DNA of 64,000 nt, from contig NZ_JACORT010000015.1 in assembly GCF_014297465.1 (NCBI RefSeq), positions 53,616 through 117,615 on the forward strand, read 5' to 3'. The position numbers and the translations under genes are program-made. Positions 41,614 to 50,945 of this stretch are shown here, one piece after another. The notes under the pieces were generated by a model that was not told the DNA's origin, ran no database searches, and worked only from the letters and a program-made list of their open reading frames with translations. This stretch comes from Ramlibacter cellulosilyticus. Lineage in GTDB: Bacteria; Pseudomonadota; Gammaproteobacteria; Burkholderiales; Burkholderiaceae_C. Position 1 is the stretch's first letter; each line of letters starts with the position of its first letter.

Positions 41614-42486
41614 ATGTCGCTGGAACTCGTCCTCATCACCGGGATGTCCGGCTCGGGCAAGTCGGTGGCGCTGCGCGCGCTGGAGGATGCGGGTTACTTC
41701 TGCGTCGACAACCTGCCGCCGCAGCTGCTGCTGCAGTTCGTCGACCTGGAACAGCGCAACGCCCGGCGCCGGGTGGCCATCGCGATGGACGTGCGCAGCG
41801 CCGACGCGCTGCCGCAGGTGCCGGGGCACCTGGACGAACTGGTGCGCCGCGGCATCGCGGTGCGGCCCTTGTTCCTCGACGCGACCACCGACACGCTGGT
41901 GCGCCGCTTCTCCGAGACGCGCCGGCGGCACCCGCTGTCGCGCCCCGGCCAGGACGCCGATCCCGACCAGCAGCGCGCGGTGGTCGAGGCGATCGAGCTC
42001 GAGCGCGAGCTGCTCGCCGAGCTGCGCCAACGCGCCCACGTGATCGACACGAGCGTGCTCCGCGCTTCCCAGCTGCAGGACTACGTGAAGTCGCTGCTGT
42101 CCGCGCCGCTCACCTCGATGACGCTGGTGTTCCAGTCGTTCTCGTACAAGCGCGGCATCCCGGTCGACGCCGACTTCGTCTTCGACGTGCGCATGCTGCC
42201 CAACCCGCACTACGAGCCGGAGCTGCGCGACCTGACCGGCATGGACGAACCCGTGGTCGATTACCTGCGCAAGCACCAGGAAGTCGAGGACATGTACGCG
42301 GACATCTGCGCCTTCCTGGACCACTGGCTGGAGCCGCTGGCCCGCAACCACCGCAGCTACGTGACGGTGGCGATCGGCTGCACGGGCGGGCAGCATCGCT
42401 CGGTGTACCTGGTGGAACGGCTGGCGGAGGAGTTCGGGAAGGAGTGGACGGCGCTGAAGAGGCATCGGGAGATGGATGCGCGGTAG
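41614..42486 (+). CDS. rapZ: RNase adapter protein RapZ
   Basis: 290 residues from ATG 41614. N-terminal P-loop ITGMSGSGKSVALRALEDAGYFCVDNLPP, then the Walker B-like VAIAMDVRSAD, DATTDTLVRRFSETRRRHPL, and the C-terminal RNA/GlcN6P-binding domain with FSYKRGIPVDADFVFDVRMLPNPHY and GCTGGQHRSVYLVERL. In enterobacteria RapZ guides RNase E to GlmZ; in this lineage the target is not known. The last ~20 codons use AGG and GGG frequently, just before a large inverted repeat. Confidence 0.93.
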   Translation: MSLELVLITGMSGSGKSVALRALEDAGYFCVDNLPPQLLLQFVDLEQRNARRRVAIAMDVRSADALPQVPGHLDELVRRGIAVRPLFLDATTDTLVRRFSETRRRHPLSRPGQDADPDQQRAVVEAIELERELLAELRQRAHVIDTSVLRASQLQDYVKSLLSAPLTSMTLVFQSFSYKRGIPVDADFVFDVRMLPNPHYEPELRDLTGMDEPVVDYLRKHQEVEDMYADICAFLDHWLEPLARNHRSYVTVAIGCTGGQHRSVYLVERLAEEFGKEWTALKRHREMDAR

Positions 42487-42655
42487 GCGCTTCGCGCTCG
42501 GTGGGGTTCGCTTCGCTCACCGTCTGCCGCTGGCGCGGCACCACCCTACAACCTTCTGCCGCTGTCGCGGCACCATCCGACAAAACGCGTCGCCGTGCCT
42601 GTAGGGTGGCGCGGCGAAGCCGCGGACGGTGAGCGAAGCGAACCCCACCGAGCGG
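42487..42655. repeat. Large inverted repeat between rapZ and mutY
   Basis: Left arm 42497-42550 (CGCTCGGTGGGGTTCGCTTC..., ending CCACCCTACA) is nearly the reverse complement of 42600-42654 (TGTAGGGTGGCGCGGCGAAG..., ending ACCCCACCGAGCG). A third partial unit (CTGCCGCTGTCGCGGCACCA) lies in the centre. It joins the 3' ends of convergent rapZ and mutY. A diverged unit of the same sequence is inside thiO at about 8505-8562. Confidence 0.88.
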
Positions 42656-42656
42656 C

Positions 42657-43688
42657 TCAGGATCGCTCGAGGAACTTCCTCACCGGCGACGGCAGCCCGA
42701 CCTGCGGCCATTCCCCCGCCCCGAACCACTGCCCTTCCCGGCCCCGCCACCCCGCGGCCACCTCCACCTGCACCGGATGCAGATGCAGGTCCTTGTGCGT
42801 CAGCACGTGCACGAACGGCTCCACCTCGCGCACGTTCGCGCCACTGGGCAGCGCCGCATCCAGCGCATCGCGGCTCGCGAACACCGGCAGGCAGTAGAGC
42901 CCCGCCCACACCCCGGGCGTCGGCCGCTTCTGCAGCCACACCGATCCGTCGTCCGCGCGTGCGTGCAACAGCCACAGCGACTCGGCGCTGCGCTTCAGCT
43001 TCTTCGTCTTGACGGGGAAGCCTTCCGGCCGCCCCTGCTTCGTCGCGGCGCAATCCTCCTGCACGGGGCACAGCAGGCAGCTCGGGTTGCGCGGCAGGCA
43101 GATGGTGGCGCCCAGGTCCATGATGCCTTGTGTGTAGCGCGGCATGTTCTCCTGCAGCTCGCGCCTGGGCAGCAGCTCGCGCGCATGGTCCCACAGGCGG
43201 CGTTCGTTCGCGCCGAGCGCCAGGTCGTCGCCGTACGCGAGCACGCGCGTGAGCACGCGCTTGACGTTGCCGTCCAGGATGGCCGCGCGCTCGCCGAAGC
43301 AGAAGGACGAGATCGCCGCCGCGGTCGAAGGCCCGATGCCCGGCAAGGTGGCCAGCACTTCCGCCGTCCGCGGGAACGCGCCGCCGTGCTTCTCCACCAC
43401 GTCCTGCGCGCAGCGGTGCAGGTTGCGCGCGCGGCTGTAGTAACCCAGCCCGCTCCAGAGCGCCAGCACGTCGTCGAGCGGCGCGGCGGCGAGCGCCTGC
43501 ACGTCGGGGAAGCGCGCGAGGAAGCGTTCGTAGTAGCCGAGCACCGCAGCCACCTGCGTCTGCTGCAGCATGATCTCGGAGAGCCACACGCGGTAGGGAT
43601 CGCGCGTGTTCTGCCAGGGAAGGGTGTTGCGGCCGTGGGTGCGCTGCCAGCGCACCACGCGGCCGGCGAAGCCGGCCGGCAGTGTCAC
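42657..43688 (-). CDS. mutY: A/G-specific adenine glycosylase MutY
   Basis: 343 residues. HhH-GPD glycosylase with PWQNTRDPYRVWLSEIMLQQTQV, WSGLGYYSRARNLH, LPGIGPSTAAAISSF (HhH), DGNVKRVLTRV with the catalytic Asp, and the 4Fe-4S loop C-x6-C-x2-C-x5-C (CLPRNPSCLLCPVQEDC). The C-terminal Nudix-like 8-oxoG domain starts near LWLLHARADDG. It removes A mispaired with 8-oxoG and works with MutM, encoded 2 kb upstream on the same strand. Confidence 0.95.
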   Translation of the reverse strand: MTLPAGFAGRVVRWQRTHGRNTLPWQNTRDPYRVWLSEIMLQQTQVAAVLGYYERFLARFPDVQALAAAPLDDVLALWSGLGYYSRARNLHRCAQDVVEKHGGAFPRTAEVLATLPGIGPSTAAAISSFCFGERAAILDGNVKRVLTRVLAYGDDLALGANERRLWDHARELLPRRELQENMPRYTQGIMDLGATICLPRNPSCLLCPVQEDCAATKQGRPEGFPVKTKKLKRSAESLWLLHARADDGSVWLQKRPTPGVWAGLYCLPVFASRDALDAALPSGANVREVEPFVHVLTHKDLHLHPVQVEVAAGWRGREGQWFGAGEWPQVGLPSPVRKFLERS

Positions 43689-43752
43689 GGGAGTAGCCTC
43701 CAGGCTGCGCCTTCCGGCCCGCGGCCTGGGGCGGCCCGGCGCCGCTCCATCG

Positions 43753-45723
43753 TCAAGCCGTCTTGAGCGCAGCCTGCTGCGCGGCGGGCCTTGCGGACCC
43801 CACCACCGGCGGGCTGGTGAGATGGCCCGTGAGCTCGGCGAGCTTCACGTCCAGCGTGTCCAGCGCCTTTTCCTGCGAGTCGATCTCGGCGATGCGATCG
43901 TCGAGGCCGCTGGCGGCCTGCTGGATGCGCTCGATCGCCTCGAGGCGGCGGCCGAAATTGCGGCGGCGCTCGCGCAGCTGCGCATCGAGCTGCGCGGCCG
44001 CGGACTTGTTCCACAGCTCCACTTCGCCCAGCGCCGATTCGTAGATCACGCGCAGGCGCGTCGCCAGCGCCCGCACCAGGCGGTCGGCGAACTCGGGCTG
44101 CGCCAGCTTGAGCGCGTTGCTCACGCCCAGGTACTGGTTGTGGCTGCGTTCGACGAGGTCCAGGTCGCGTTCGTAGCGGGCGAGGTCCGGCTCGCGCGGC
44201 GCCTGCAGCGAGAAGCCGTATTCAGCATTGAGCTGCCGGAAGGTGCCGGTCAGCATCGTCTGGATCTCGCCGCTGATCTTCTCGGCCTGGCGCAGGCCCT
44301 CGCGCAGGCGGTCGAAGGTCTGCGAGTAAGCCTTGCGCACGCCCAGCTTCAGGCCCGGGGTGCGCAGCGCCTTCGTCAGTTCCGACATCTCCTGCTTCAG
44401 CGTGGAGGTGCCGAGCAGGTTGAACACGTCGCGCAGCAGCTTGAGGTGCACCGAGCGCACGGCGTGGATCTTCGCGCCGCTCGCGTCGAAGTCCGCCTGC
44501 TCCTGCTCGATGCGGGCGCGCATGTGCTTGATCACCGAGGTGTTCTTGCCGCGCAGGCCCTTGAGTTCCACCATCTGCTCGGCGAGGTCGCGCCGGCGCA
44601 CGGACAGCACCCGGTTCACCTCGGTGCGCAGTTCGCTGATGTTGGTGCTGACGGAGGCGCGCAGGATGGTCTGGCGCTGGTCGAGGACGCCGTGGGCCAG
44701 CGCCTGCTCCAGCGCGGGCAGGTTCGAGGCCTTGAGCAGGTCGACGTTGCTGTTGACCTTGGCGACCAGGCCCTTCTGGCCGGAGACCGGGATCACCTGC
44801 TGCTCCTGCAGCCCGAGGATCTCCGCGGTGGTCTTGCGCTGGCGGTCGATCTGCGCCTGCACCTGCGACGCGGTGGACAGCGCGTCCCACATCGTGTCGA
44901 TCTTGTTCAGGACCACGAGGCGGGAGTCGGCATCCTGGTCTTCGGCGATCAGGTGCTCGCGCCAGATCGCGAGATCCGACTTGGTGACGCCCGTGTCGGC
45001 GGCCAGGATGAACACCACGGCATGCGCCTGCGGGATCAGGTTGACCGTCAGTTCGGGCTCGGCGCCGATGGCGTTGAGGCCCGGGGTGTCCAGGATCACG
45101 AGGCCCTGCTTCAGCAGCGGGTGCGCGATGTTGATCAGGGCGTGGCGCCACTTCGGCACCTCGACGAGGCCGTCGGCACCCGTCATCGGGTTGTCCTCGG
45201 GCGAATCCTCGTGCCAGAAGCCGAGCGCCTTCGCCTGGTCCACCGTCACGCGGCGGACCTCGGAGACTTTCTCGAAGGCCTGCGCGAGCTGCGCGGGGTC
45301 GTTGACGTCCAGGTCCACGCGGTGCCACTTCTCGGGCACCATGCGCCATTCCATCAGCGGCTGCGTCTGCAGGCGCGTCTCGATCGGCAGCAGCCGCAGG
45401 CAGGGCGGCACCTCCGCGTCGTACCCGAGCTCGGTGGGGCACATCGTGGTGCGCCCGGCGCTCGCCGGCATGATGCGGCGCTTGTAGCCGGCGAAGAAGA
45501 TCGCGTTGATCAGTTCCGACTTGCCGCGCGAGAACTCGGCGACGAAGGCGACCATCACCTTGTCGGAGCGCATCTGGCTTTCGAGGCGGCGCACCCGCTC
45601 TTCGACCGCGGAGTCGATGAGGTCGTGGTCCTTCAGCCATTCGGCCAGAAGCTTCAGGCGCAGTGCGAACTCACGCCGCCATGCGCCATGCTGGTCGAAC
45701 TGCTCGTTGAAGGAAGTAACCAC
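43753..45723 (-). CDS. Dynamin-like GTPase
   Basis: 656 residues. GTPase motifs: G1 AEFSRGKSELINAIF (~residue 61), G2 Thr in SAGRTTMCPTEL, G3 LDTPGLN, G4 VVLNKIDT. The rest (residues ~330-650) is mostly helical with long coiled-coil potential (EQMVELKGLRGKNTSVIKHM; NFGRRLEAIERIQQAASGLD). There is no transmembrane helix and no paddle I can define. Bacterial dynamins remodel membranes or protect them under stress. It lies between mutM and mutY on the same strand; the ATG is 52 bp from the mutM stop, so it may be transcribed with them. Confidence 0.88.
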   Translation of the reverse strand: MVTSFNEQFDQHGAWRREFALRLKLLAEWLKDHDLIDSAVEERVRRLESQMRSDKVMVAFVAEFSRGKSELINAIFFAGYKRRIMPASAGRTTMCPTELGYDAEVPPCLRLLPIETRLQTQPLMEWRMVPEKWHRVDLDVNDPAQLAQAFEKVSEVRRVTVDQAKALGFWHEDSPEDNPMTGADGLVEVPKWRHALINIAHPLLKQGLVILDTPGLNAIGAEPELTVNLIPQAHAVVFILAADTGVTKSDLAIWREHLIAEDQDADSRLVVLNKIDTMWDALSTASQVQAQIDRQRKTTAEILGLQEQQVIPVSGQKGLVAKVNSNVDLLKASNLPALEQALAHGVLDQRQTILRASVSTNISELRTEVNRVLSVRRRDLAEQMVELKGLRGKNTSVIKHMRARIEQEQADFDASGAKIHAVRSVHLKLLRDVFNLLGTSTLKQEMSELTKALRTPGLKLGVRKAYSQTFDRLREGLRQAEKISGEIQTMLTGTFRQLNAEYGFSLQAPREPDLARYERDLDLVERSHNQYLGVSNALKLAQPEFADRLVRALATRLRVIYESALGEVELWNKSAAAQLDAQLRERRRNFGRRLEAIERIQQAASGLDDRIAEIDSQEKALDTLDVKLAELTGHLTSPPVVGSARPAAQQAALKTA

Positions 45724-45775
45724 TCAGTCCCCGGAACTCTCTCCGTTTGACTATAGCAGCGAACCCTTTTTGTCC

Positions 45776-46591
45776 TCAGGACTTCTGGCACGCCGGGCAG
45801 AAGTATGTTGCGCGCGCGCCCTGCCGGATCATCCGGATGGGGGTGCCGCACACGCGGCAAGGCTGTCCTTCCCGGTCGTACACCATCGCTTCCAGCTGGA
45901 AGTAGCCCGACTCGCCCCAGGCGTTCGAAAAATCCCGCAGCGTGCTGCCGCCTTTGGCAACAGCCCTGGCAAGTACTTCACGGATCGCGGCCTGCAGGCG
46001 CGCCGCGCGCGGCTTGCTGACGCGCCGTGCCGCCAGCGTCGGACGGATGCCGGCGAGGAACAGGGCCTCGGACGCATAGATGTTGCCGACGCCCACCACG
46101 AGATCACCCGAAAGCAGTACCTGCTTGATCGGCGCGCTGCGCTTCTTCAGCCCCGCGTGGAAGGCATCGAGGTCGAAGTGCTCGGTGAGCGGCTCCACGC
46201 CCAGGCCTCCGAGCAGCTTCACGGCTTCCGGCGCGTCCTCGCCCTCGGCGTACACCACCGCACCGAAGCGGCGCGGGTCGTTCAGGCGCAGCACGCCCCG
46301 GTCGGTGGCGAGGTCGAAGTGGTCGTGCAGTTCCGCGGCCGGCATCGCGCGGTCGAAGCGCAGGCTGCCGGACATGCCCAGGTGGAGTAGCAGGAGCCCG
46401 CGATCGAGGTCCACGAGCAGGTACTTGCCGCGGCGCCGCACCGAGCGCACTGTCCGCCCGACGAGCGTGGCGGGATCGACGCCGAGCGGCCACCGCAAGG
46501 GCTTGCCCAGGCGCACGGCCTCGATGCGCGCGCCCGCGATGCGCTCGGCGAAACTGAGGCGGGTGACCTCGACTTCCGGAAGTTCAGGCAT
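45776..46591 (-). CDS. mutM: Formamidopyrimidine-DNA glycosylase MutM (Fpg)
   Basis: 271 residues. The N-terminal MPELPEVEVTR carries catalytic Pro and Glu. RRRGKYLLVDL has the conserved Lys, LHLGMSGSLRF and NDPRRFGAVVY follow, then the H2TH region GVGNIYASEALFLAGI, and the C-terminal zinc finger CRVCGTPIRMIRQGARATYFCPAC (C-x2-C...C-x2-C). It removes 8-oxoG and formamidopyrimidines. It is divergent from the TPR-lolB-ispE operon with 46 bp between starts. Confidence 0.96.
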   Translation of the reverse strand: MPELPEVEVTRLSFAERIAGARIEAVRLGKPLRWPLGVDPATLVGRTVRSVRRRGKYLLVDLDRGLLLLHLGMSGSLRFDRAMPAAELHDHFDLATDRGVLRLNDPRRFGAVVYAEGEDAPEAVKLLGGLGVEPLTEHFDLDAFHAGLKKRSAPIKQVLLSGDLVVGVGNIYASEALFLAGIRPTLAARRVSKPRAARLQAAIREVLARAVAKGGSTLRDFSNAWGESGYFQLEAMVYDREGQPCRVCGTPIRMIRQGARATYFCPACQKS

Positions 46592-46637
46592 GCGTGAAGA
46601 AACCCGGTCTCCGGGCAGCAGGGATTATCATCATTCG

Positions 46638-48383
46638 ATGATGCGTTTCCGCCTGGCGGCACTCGCCGCCGCCCTCGCCGCGGTGTTCGCGGCCGCGCCG
46701 CCTGCCCTGGCGCAGTCGCCTTCGTCCACCACGGTCGCTGCCGCCCCCGACAACAGCGGCCTCGACGCCGAACTCTTCTACCAGCTGCTGCTCGGCGAAC
46801 TCAACGTCCGCGGCAACGAGCCCACCGCCGGTTTCGCGCTCATCCTCGACGCGGCGCGCAAGACCAACGACGCGTCGCTGTACCAGCGCGCGGTCGAACT
46901 CGCCTTCGAGGCCCGCAGCGGCGATGCCGCCCTGCAGGCCGCCCGCGCGTGGAAGCAGGCCTTCCCGCAATCGCGCGAAGCGAACCGCTACGTGCTGCAG
47001 ATCCTGGTGGCGCTGAATCGCCTGCCGGAAAGCCTCGAGCCGCTGAAGACCGAGATCGCGCTGTCCGACGCCAAGGACCGCCCCGCGGTGATCGCCGCGG
47101 TGGCGCGGGCGTATTCCCGCGCCACGGACAAGAAGCAGGCGGCCGCCATCCTGGAACAAGGCCTGGCCGATTACCTGAACAAGCCGGACACGGGCGCGTC
47201 CGCGTGGAGCGCCGTGGGGCGGCTGCGGCTCGCCGCCGGCGACACCAACGGCGCGCTCGATGCCGCCAGGCGTGGACAGGCCGCCGGCCCCAATGCCGAA
47301 GGCCCCGTGCTGCTGGCGCTCGAACTGATGGACCCGAAGCTGCCGCAGGCCGAGGCCATCGTGCGCACCTACATGCAGGGGCAGCCGCTGCCGGAGCTGC
47401 GCCTGTCGTACGCGCGCGCCCTGCTGGACGCGCAGCGCCAGCGCGAAGCCTTGCAGCAGCTGCAACAGGTGACGCGCGAGCGCCCCGACTTCCCCGAAGC
47501 GTGGCTGGCGCAAGGCACGCTGCTCGCGCAGGACAACCAGCTGCCCGAGGCGGAGGCCGCCCTGAAGCGCTACCTGGAACTCGCGCAGGCGCAGCCTCCG
47601 TCCGAGGACCGCGGCCGCGGCACCGCGCAGGCTTACCTGTCGCTCGCGCAGATCGCCGAGAAGCGCAAGGACTTCGCGCAGGCCAACGCCTGGCTCGACC
47701 GCATCGAGAACTCGCAGGACCTGATCCAGGCGCAGAACCGCCGCGCGTCCATCCTCGCGCGCCAGGGCAAGATGGCCGAGGCGCGCAAGCTGATCCAGGC
47801 GCTGCCGGAGCGCAACCCCGCCGACGCGCGCATGAAGGCCATGGCCGAAGTGCAGCTGCTGCGGGACAACAAGGACTACAAGGGCGCCTACGACCTGCTG
47901 GCGCAGACCATCGCCAAGGACCCGGGCGATCCCGACCTGCTCTACGACCAGGCCATGGTCGCCGAGAAGATGGGCCGCTTCGACGACATGGAGCGGCTGC
48001 TGCGCCAGCTGATGGAGAAGAAGCCGGACTACCACCACGCGTACAACGCGCTGGGCTACTCGCTCGCCGAGCGTGGCGTGCGCCTGCCCGAGGCGAAGCA
48101 GCTGGTGCAGAAGGCGCTGGAGTTCGCGCCGGGCGATCCCTTCATCAGCGACAGCCTGGCCTGGGTGGAGTTCCGCATGGGCAACAAGGCCGAAGCCCTG
48201 CGCATCCTGCAGGACGCCTACAAGGAGCGGCCGGATCCCGAGATCGCCGCGCACCTCGGCGAGGTGCTGTGGAGCCTCGGCCAGCGCGACCAGGCCCAGA
48301 GCATCTGGCGCGAAGGCCTGCTGCTCAATGCCGAGAACGAGACGCTGCAGGAGACGCTCAAGCGCCTGAAGGTGAAGCCGTGA
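46638..48383 (+). CDS. Exported TPR repeat protein
   Basis: 581 residues from ATG 46638. A signal peptide (MMRFRLAALAAALAAVFAAA, cut near ALAQ) is followed by about ten tetratricopeptide-like repeats; examples are AWLAQGTLLAQDNQLPEAEAALKRYLELAQ and AYNALGYSLAERGVRLPEAKQLVQKALEFAP. It is predicted periplasmic or outer-membrane associated. Its TGA overlaps the lolB GTG, so it is coupled to the outer-membrane lipoprotein receptor. A role in envelope assembly is inference from this context. The start has no strong ribosome site. Confidence 0.9.
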   Translation: MMRFRLAALAAALAAVFAAAPPALAQSPSSTTVAAAPDNSGLDAELFYQLLLGELNVRGNEPTAGFALILDAARKTNDASLYQRAVELAFEARSGDAALQAARAWKQAFPQSREANRYVLQILVALNRLPESLEPLKTEIALSDAKDRPAVIAAVARAYSRATDKKQAAAILEQGLADYLNKPDTGASAWSAVGRLRLAAGDTNGALDAARRGQAAGPNAEGPVLLALELMDPKLPQAEAIVRTYMQGQPLPELRLSYARALLDAQRQREALQQLQQVTRERPDFPEAWLAQGTLLAQDNQLPEAEAALKRYLELAQAQPPSEDRGRGTAQAYLSLAQIAEKRKDFAQANAWLDRIENSQDLIQAQNRRASILARQGKMAEARKLIQALPERNPADARMKAMAEVQLLRDNKDYKGAYDLLAQTIAKDPGDPDLLYDQAMVAEKMGRFDDMERLLRQLMEKKPDYHHAYNALGYSLAERGVRLPEAKQLVQKALEFAPGDPFISDSLAWVEFRMGNKAEALRILQDAYKERPDPEIAAHLGEVLWSLGQRDQAQSIWREGLLLNAENETLQETLKRLKVKP

Positions 48384-48874
48384 TCCGCCGCAGCGCGGTG
48401 CGCTGGGCCACGGCGGCGATGGCCGCCGCGCTGCTGTCCGCCTGCGCGGTTCCGCCGCGCGCGCCCGCGGCGCCGGGCGTTCAGGCCTGGAGCGGGCGCA
48501 TGGCGCTCACGGTGGAAGGGCAGGCGAGCCAGTCCTTCTCCGCCGGTTTCGAGCTCAAGGGCGCGCCGGAGCAAGGCGAACTGAGCCTCTTCAACCCGCT
48601 GGGGGGCATCGTGGCCGTGCTGGCGTGGGCGCCCGGCTCCGCCACCCTGCGTTCCAACGGCAACACGCGCCAGTTCCCCTCGCTGGAAGCCCTGGCCCAG
48701 GAAGCCACGGGCGCGCCGTTGCCGGTCGCTTCCCTGTTCGACTGGCTGGGCGGCAAGCCGACGCCGGTGCCCGGCTGGGAGCCGGACGTGAGCCAGGTCG
48801 CCGAAGGCCGGCTGCGCGCCCGCCGCACCGACCCGCCGCCGCCCGCCGACCTGCGGCTCGTCTTCGAACGCTGA
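48380..48874 (+). CDS. lolB: Outer-membrane lipoprotein receptor LolB
   Basis: 164 residues starting at GTG 48380, overlapping the TPR gene stop (GTGA). The signal peptide ends in lipobox LLSAC. The mature domain has WSGRMALTVEGQ, SFSAGFELKGAPEQGELSLFNPLGG and, at the end, LRLVFER. LolB takes lipoproteins from LolA and inserts them in the outer membrane. It is slightly shorter than the enterobacterial protein but similar to other betaproteobacterial copies. ispE follows 3 nt after the stop. Confidence 0.93.
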   Translation: MIRRSAVRWATAAMAAALLSACAVPPRAPAAPGVQAWSGRMALTVEGQASQSFSAGFELKGAPEQGELSLFNPLGGIVAVLAWAPGSATLRSNGNTRQFPSLEALAQEATGAPLPVASLFDWLGGKPTPVPGWEPDVSQVAEGRLRARRTDPPPPADLRLVFER

Positions 48875-48877
48875 GGC

Positions 48878-49744
48878 ATGCGCGCCCTGCACGACGTCGC
48901 CGCGCCGGCGAAGCTCAACCTGTTCCTGCACGTCACGGGGCGGCGGGCCGACGGCTATCACCTGTTGCAGTCCGCCTTCGTCCTGCTGGACTGGCACGAC
49001 ACGCTGCACTTCGAGCGCAGGGCCGGCGGGAAGCTGTCGCGCGAGGACCTCGGCGCCCCGCTTCCTGAAGAAGACCTGACGCTGCGAGCGGCCCGCGCGC
49101 TGCAGCAAGCCACCGGAAGTCCCGAAGGCGCGCACATCCGCATCGCAAAACGCCTGCCCGCCGAAGCCGGCCTGGGCGGCGGCTCCTCGGACGCGGCGAG
49201 CTGCCTGCTGGCGCTCAACCGCCTCTGGAAGCTGCGCCTTCCGCTGCCCTCCCTCGAGAAGATCGGCCTCTCCCTGGGCGCGGACGTGCCTTTCTTCCTG
49301 CGCGGCCGCAGTGCCTGGGTGGAAGGCGTGGGCGAGCGGATCACGCCCGTGGACCTGCCGCCGGCGCGTTTCGCGGTGGTGAAACCGCCCCGCGGACTGG
49401 CCACGAAAGACATCTTCGTGCACCCGGCGCTGAAGCGCGACTCGGATGCTGCTACAATCGCAGGCTTTGCTGCAGATCCCTGGGGTTTTGGTCACAACGA
49501 CCTGGAACCCGTGGCCCGGCAGCTTTGCCCCGAAGTGGGCGAGGCGTGTCGATGGCTGGGTTCGCAGGGCTTGCAGGCCCGGATGACGGGCTCGGGCAGC
49601 GCGGTTTTCGCGCTGCTGCCGCCGGGGAAGGCCCTCGGGCAGGCCCCGGCGCACTGGCCCCGGGCGGGCTGGTTGGTCCGGGAATGCGGCAAGATGGAGG
49701 TCCATCCCCTGGTGGGTTGGGCATCCAGCGACGATTCGGTTTGA
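48878..49744 (+). CDS. ispE: 4-(cytidine 5'-diphospho)-2-C-methyl-D-erythritol kinase IspE
   Basis: 288 residues, GHMP kinase fold: VAAPAKLNLFLHVTGRRADGYH (substrate-binding), LPAEAGLGGGSSDAASCLLAL (ATP loop), LGADVPFFLRG with the catalytic Asp, and the C-terminal ARMTGSGSAVFALL. Third enzyme-pair step of the MEP isoprenoid pathway. Cotranscribed with lolB and followed by tRNA-Gln and prs, the classic betaproteobacterial order. Confidence 0.96.
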   Translation: MRALHDVAAPAKLNLFLHVTGRRADGYHLLQSAFVLLDWHDTLHFERRAGGKLSREDLGAPLPEEDLTLRAARALQQATGSPEGAHIRIAKRLPAEAGLGGGSSDAASCLLALNRLWKLRLPLPSLEKIGLSLGADVPFFLRGRSAWVEGVGERITPVDLPPARFAVVKPPRGLATKDIFVHPALKRDSDAATIAGFAADPWGFGHNDLEPVARQLCPEVGEACRWLGSQGLQARMTGSGSAVFALLPPGKALGQAPAHWPRAGWLVRECGKMEVHPLVGWASSDDSV

Positions 49745-49770
49745 GGCTGGTAGCAGCGTCAGACCTGTGT

Positions 49771-49847
49771 AGGGGAGTCGCCAAGTTGGTTAAGGCACCG
49801 GATTTTGATTCCGGCATGCGAGGGTTCGAGTCCTTCCTCCCCTGCCA
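49771..49847 (+). tRNA. tRNA-Gln (anticodon TTG)
   Basis: A 77-nt cloverleaf: acceptor AGGGGAG/CTCCCCT with discriminator G and encoded CCA, D arm GCCAAGTTGGTTAAGGC, anticodon arm CCGGA-TTTTGAT-TCCGG (anticodon TTG), T arm with GGTTCGAGTCC. It lies between ispE and prs and is probably processed from the operon transcript. Confidence 0.96.
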
Positions 49848-49886
49848 AACCGTTTAACTGGGTCTGAACAGGCCAGGTCCTTTCTC

Positions 49887-50867
49887 ATGCAGCAAGCTGC
49901 CCCCGCCCCCGATTTCATGGTGTTCACCGGCAATGCCAATCCGGCATTGGCCGAGGAGATCGCCGGCCACCTGGGCATCACGCTGGGCGCCGCTTCCGTC
50001 AGCCGCTTCTCCGACGGTGAAGTCACCGTGGAGATCAACACGAACGTGCGCGCGCGCGACGTGTTCGTGGTGCAGTCCACCTGCGCCCCGACCAACGAGA
50101 ACCTGATGGAACTGCTGATCATGGTCGACGCGCTCAAGCGCGCCTCGGCCGAGCGGATCAGCGCCGTCATCCCCTACTTCGGCTACGCCCGCCAGGACCG
50201 CCGCCCGCGCTCCACGCGCGTGCCGATCTCGGCCAAGGTGGTGGCCAACCTGCTGGAGACGGTGGGCGTGTCGCGCGTGCTGACCATGGACCTGCACGCG
50301 GACCAGATCCAGGGCTTCTTCGACATCCCGGTGGACAACATCTACGCGTCCCCCGTGCTGCTCGGCGACCTGCGCCAGAAGAACTACGAGGACCTGATCG
50401 TGGTGTCGCCGGACGTCGGCGGCGTGGTCCGCGCCCGCGCGCTGGCCAAGCAGCTGGGCACCGACCTGGCCATCATCGACAAGCGCCGCCCGAAGGCGAA
50501 CGTGTCCGAGGTGATGCACGTCATCGGCGAGATCGAAGGCCGCAACTGCGTGATCATGGACGACATGATCGACACGGCCGGCACGCTGGTGAAGGCCGCC
50601 GAGGTGCTGAAGGAGCGCGGCGCCAAGCACGTGTACGCGTACTGCACGCACCCGATCTTCTCCGGCCCCGCCATCGAGCGCATCTCCAAGGGCACGGCCC
50701 TGGACGAAGTGGTCGTGACCAACACCATCCCGCTGTCCGACACGGCGCGCACGTGCACCAAGATCCGCCAGCTGTCCGTCGGGCCGCTGATCGGTGACAC
50801 GATCCAGCGCATCGCCAAGGGCGAGTCGGTGACCCAGCTCTTCTCGGACCAGGTCAACCTGTTCTGA
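49887..50867 (+). CDS. prs: Ribose-phosphate pyrophosphokinase
   Basis: 326 residues. FMVFTGNANPALAEEIAGHLG and SRFSDGEVTVEIN start the fold. IPYFGYARQDRRPRSTRVPISAK is the catalytic ATP loop, VVSPDVGGVVRARALAKQLG the ribose-5-P site region, and IMDDMIDTAGTLVKAAEVL the PRPP-type loop. It makes PRPP for nucleotide, His and Trp synthesis. The hairpin at 50876-50893 and rplY follow. Confidence 0.97.
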   Translation: MQQAAPAPDFMVFTGNANPALAEEIAGHLGITLGAASVSRFSDGEVTVEINTNVRARDVFVVQSTCAPTNENLMELLIMVDALKRASAERISAVIPYFGYARQDRRPRSTRVPISAKVVANLLETVGVSRVLTMDLHADQIQGFFDIPVDNIYASPVLLGDLRQKNYEDLIVVSPDVGGVVRARALAKQLGTDLAIIDKRRPKANVSEVMHVIGEIEGRNCVIMDDMIDTAGTLVKAAEVLKERGAKHVYAYCTHPIFSGPAIERISKGTALDEVVVTNTIPLSDTARTCTKIRQLSVGPLIGDTIQRIAKGESVTQLFSDQVNLF

Positions 50868-50875
50868 GCTGTCGC

Positions 50876-50893
50876 GCCCCGTTGACGCGGGGC
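50876..50893 (+). terminator. Weak hairpin between prs and rplY
   Basis: GCCCCG pairs with CGGGGC around TTGACG and is followed by ATTTTGAA. It could be a partial terminator that lowers rplY transcription relative to prs. The T-run is only four bases, so read-through is expected. Confidence 0.4.
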
Positions 50894-50945
50894 ATTTTGA
50901 AACGCGGAACACACTGGTCGCGGTGGTTCCGAATCGGAGATTGCA

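Noticed and set aside
39822..41660. 612-codon minus-strand frame across recN
   Set aside because: Antisense of an intact recN; no known motif.
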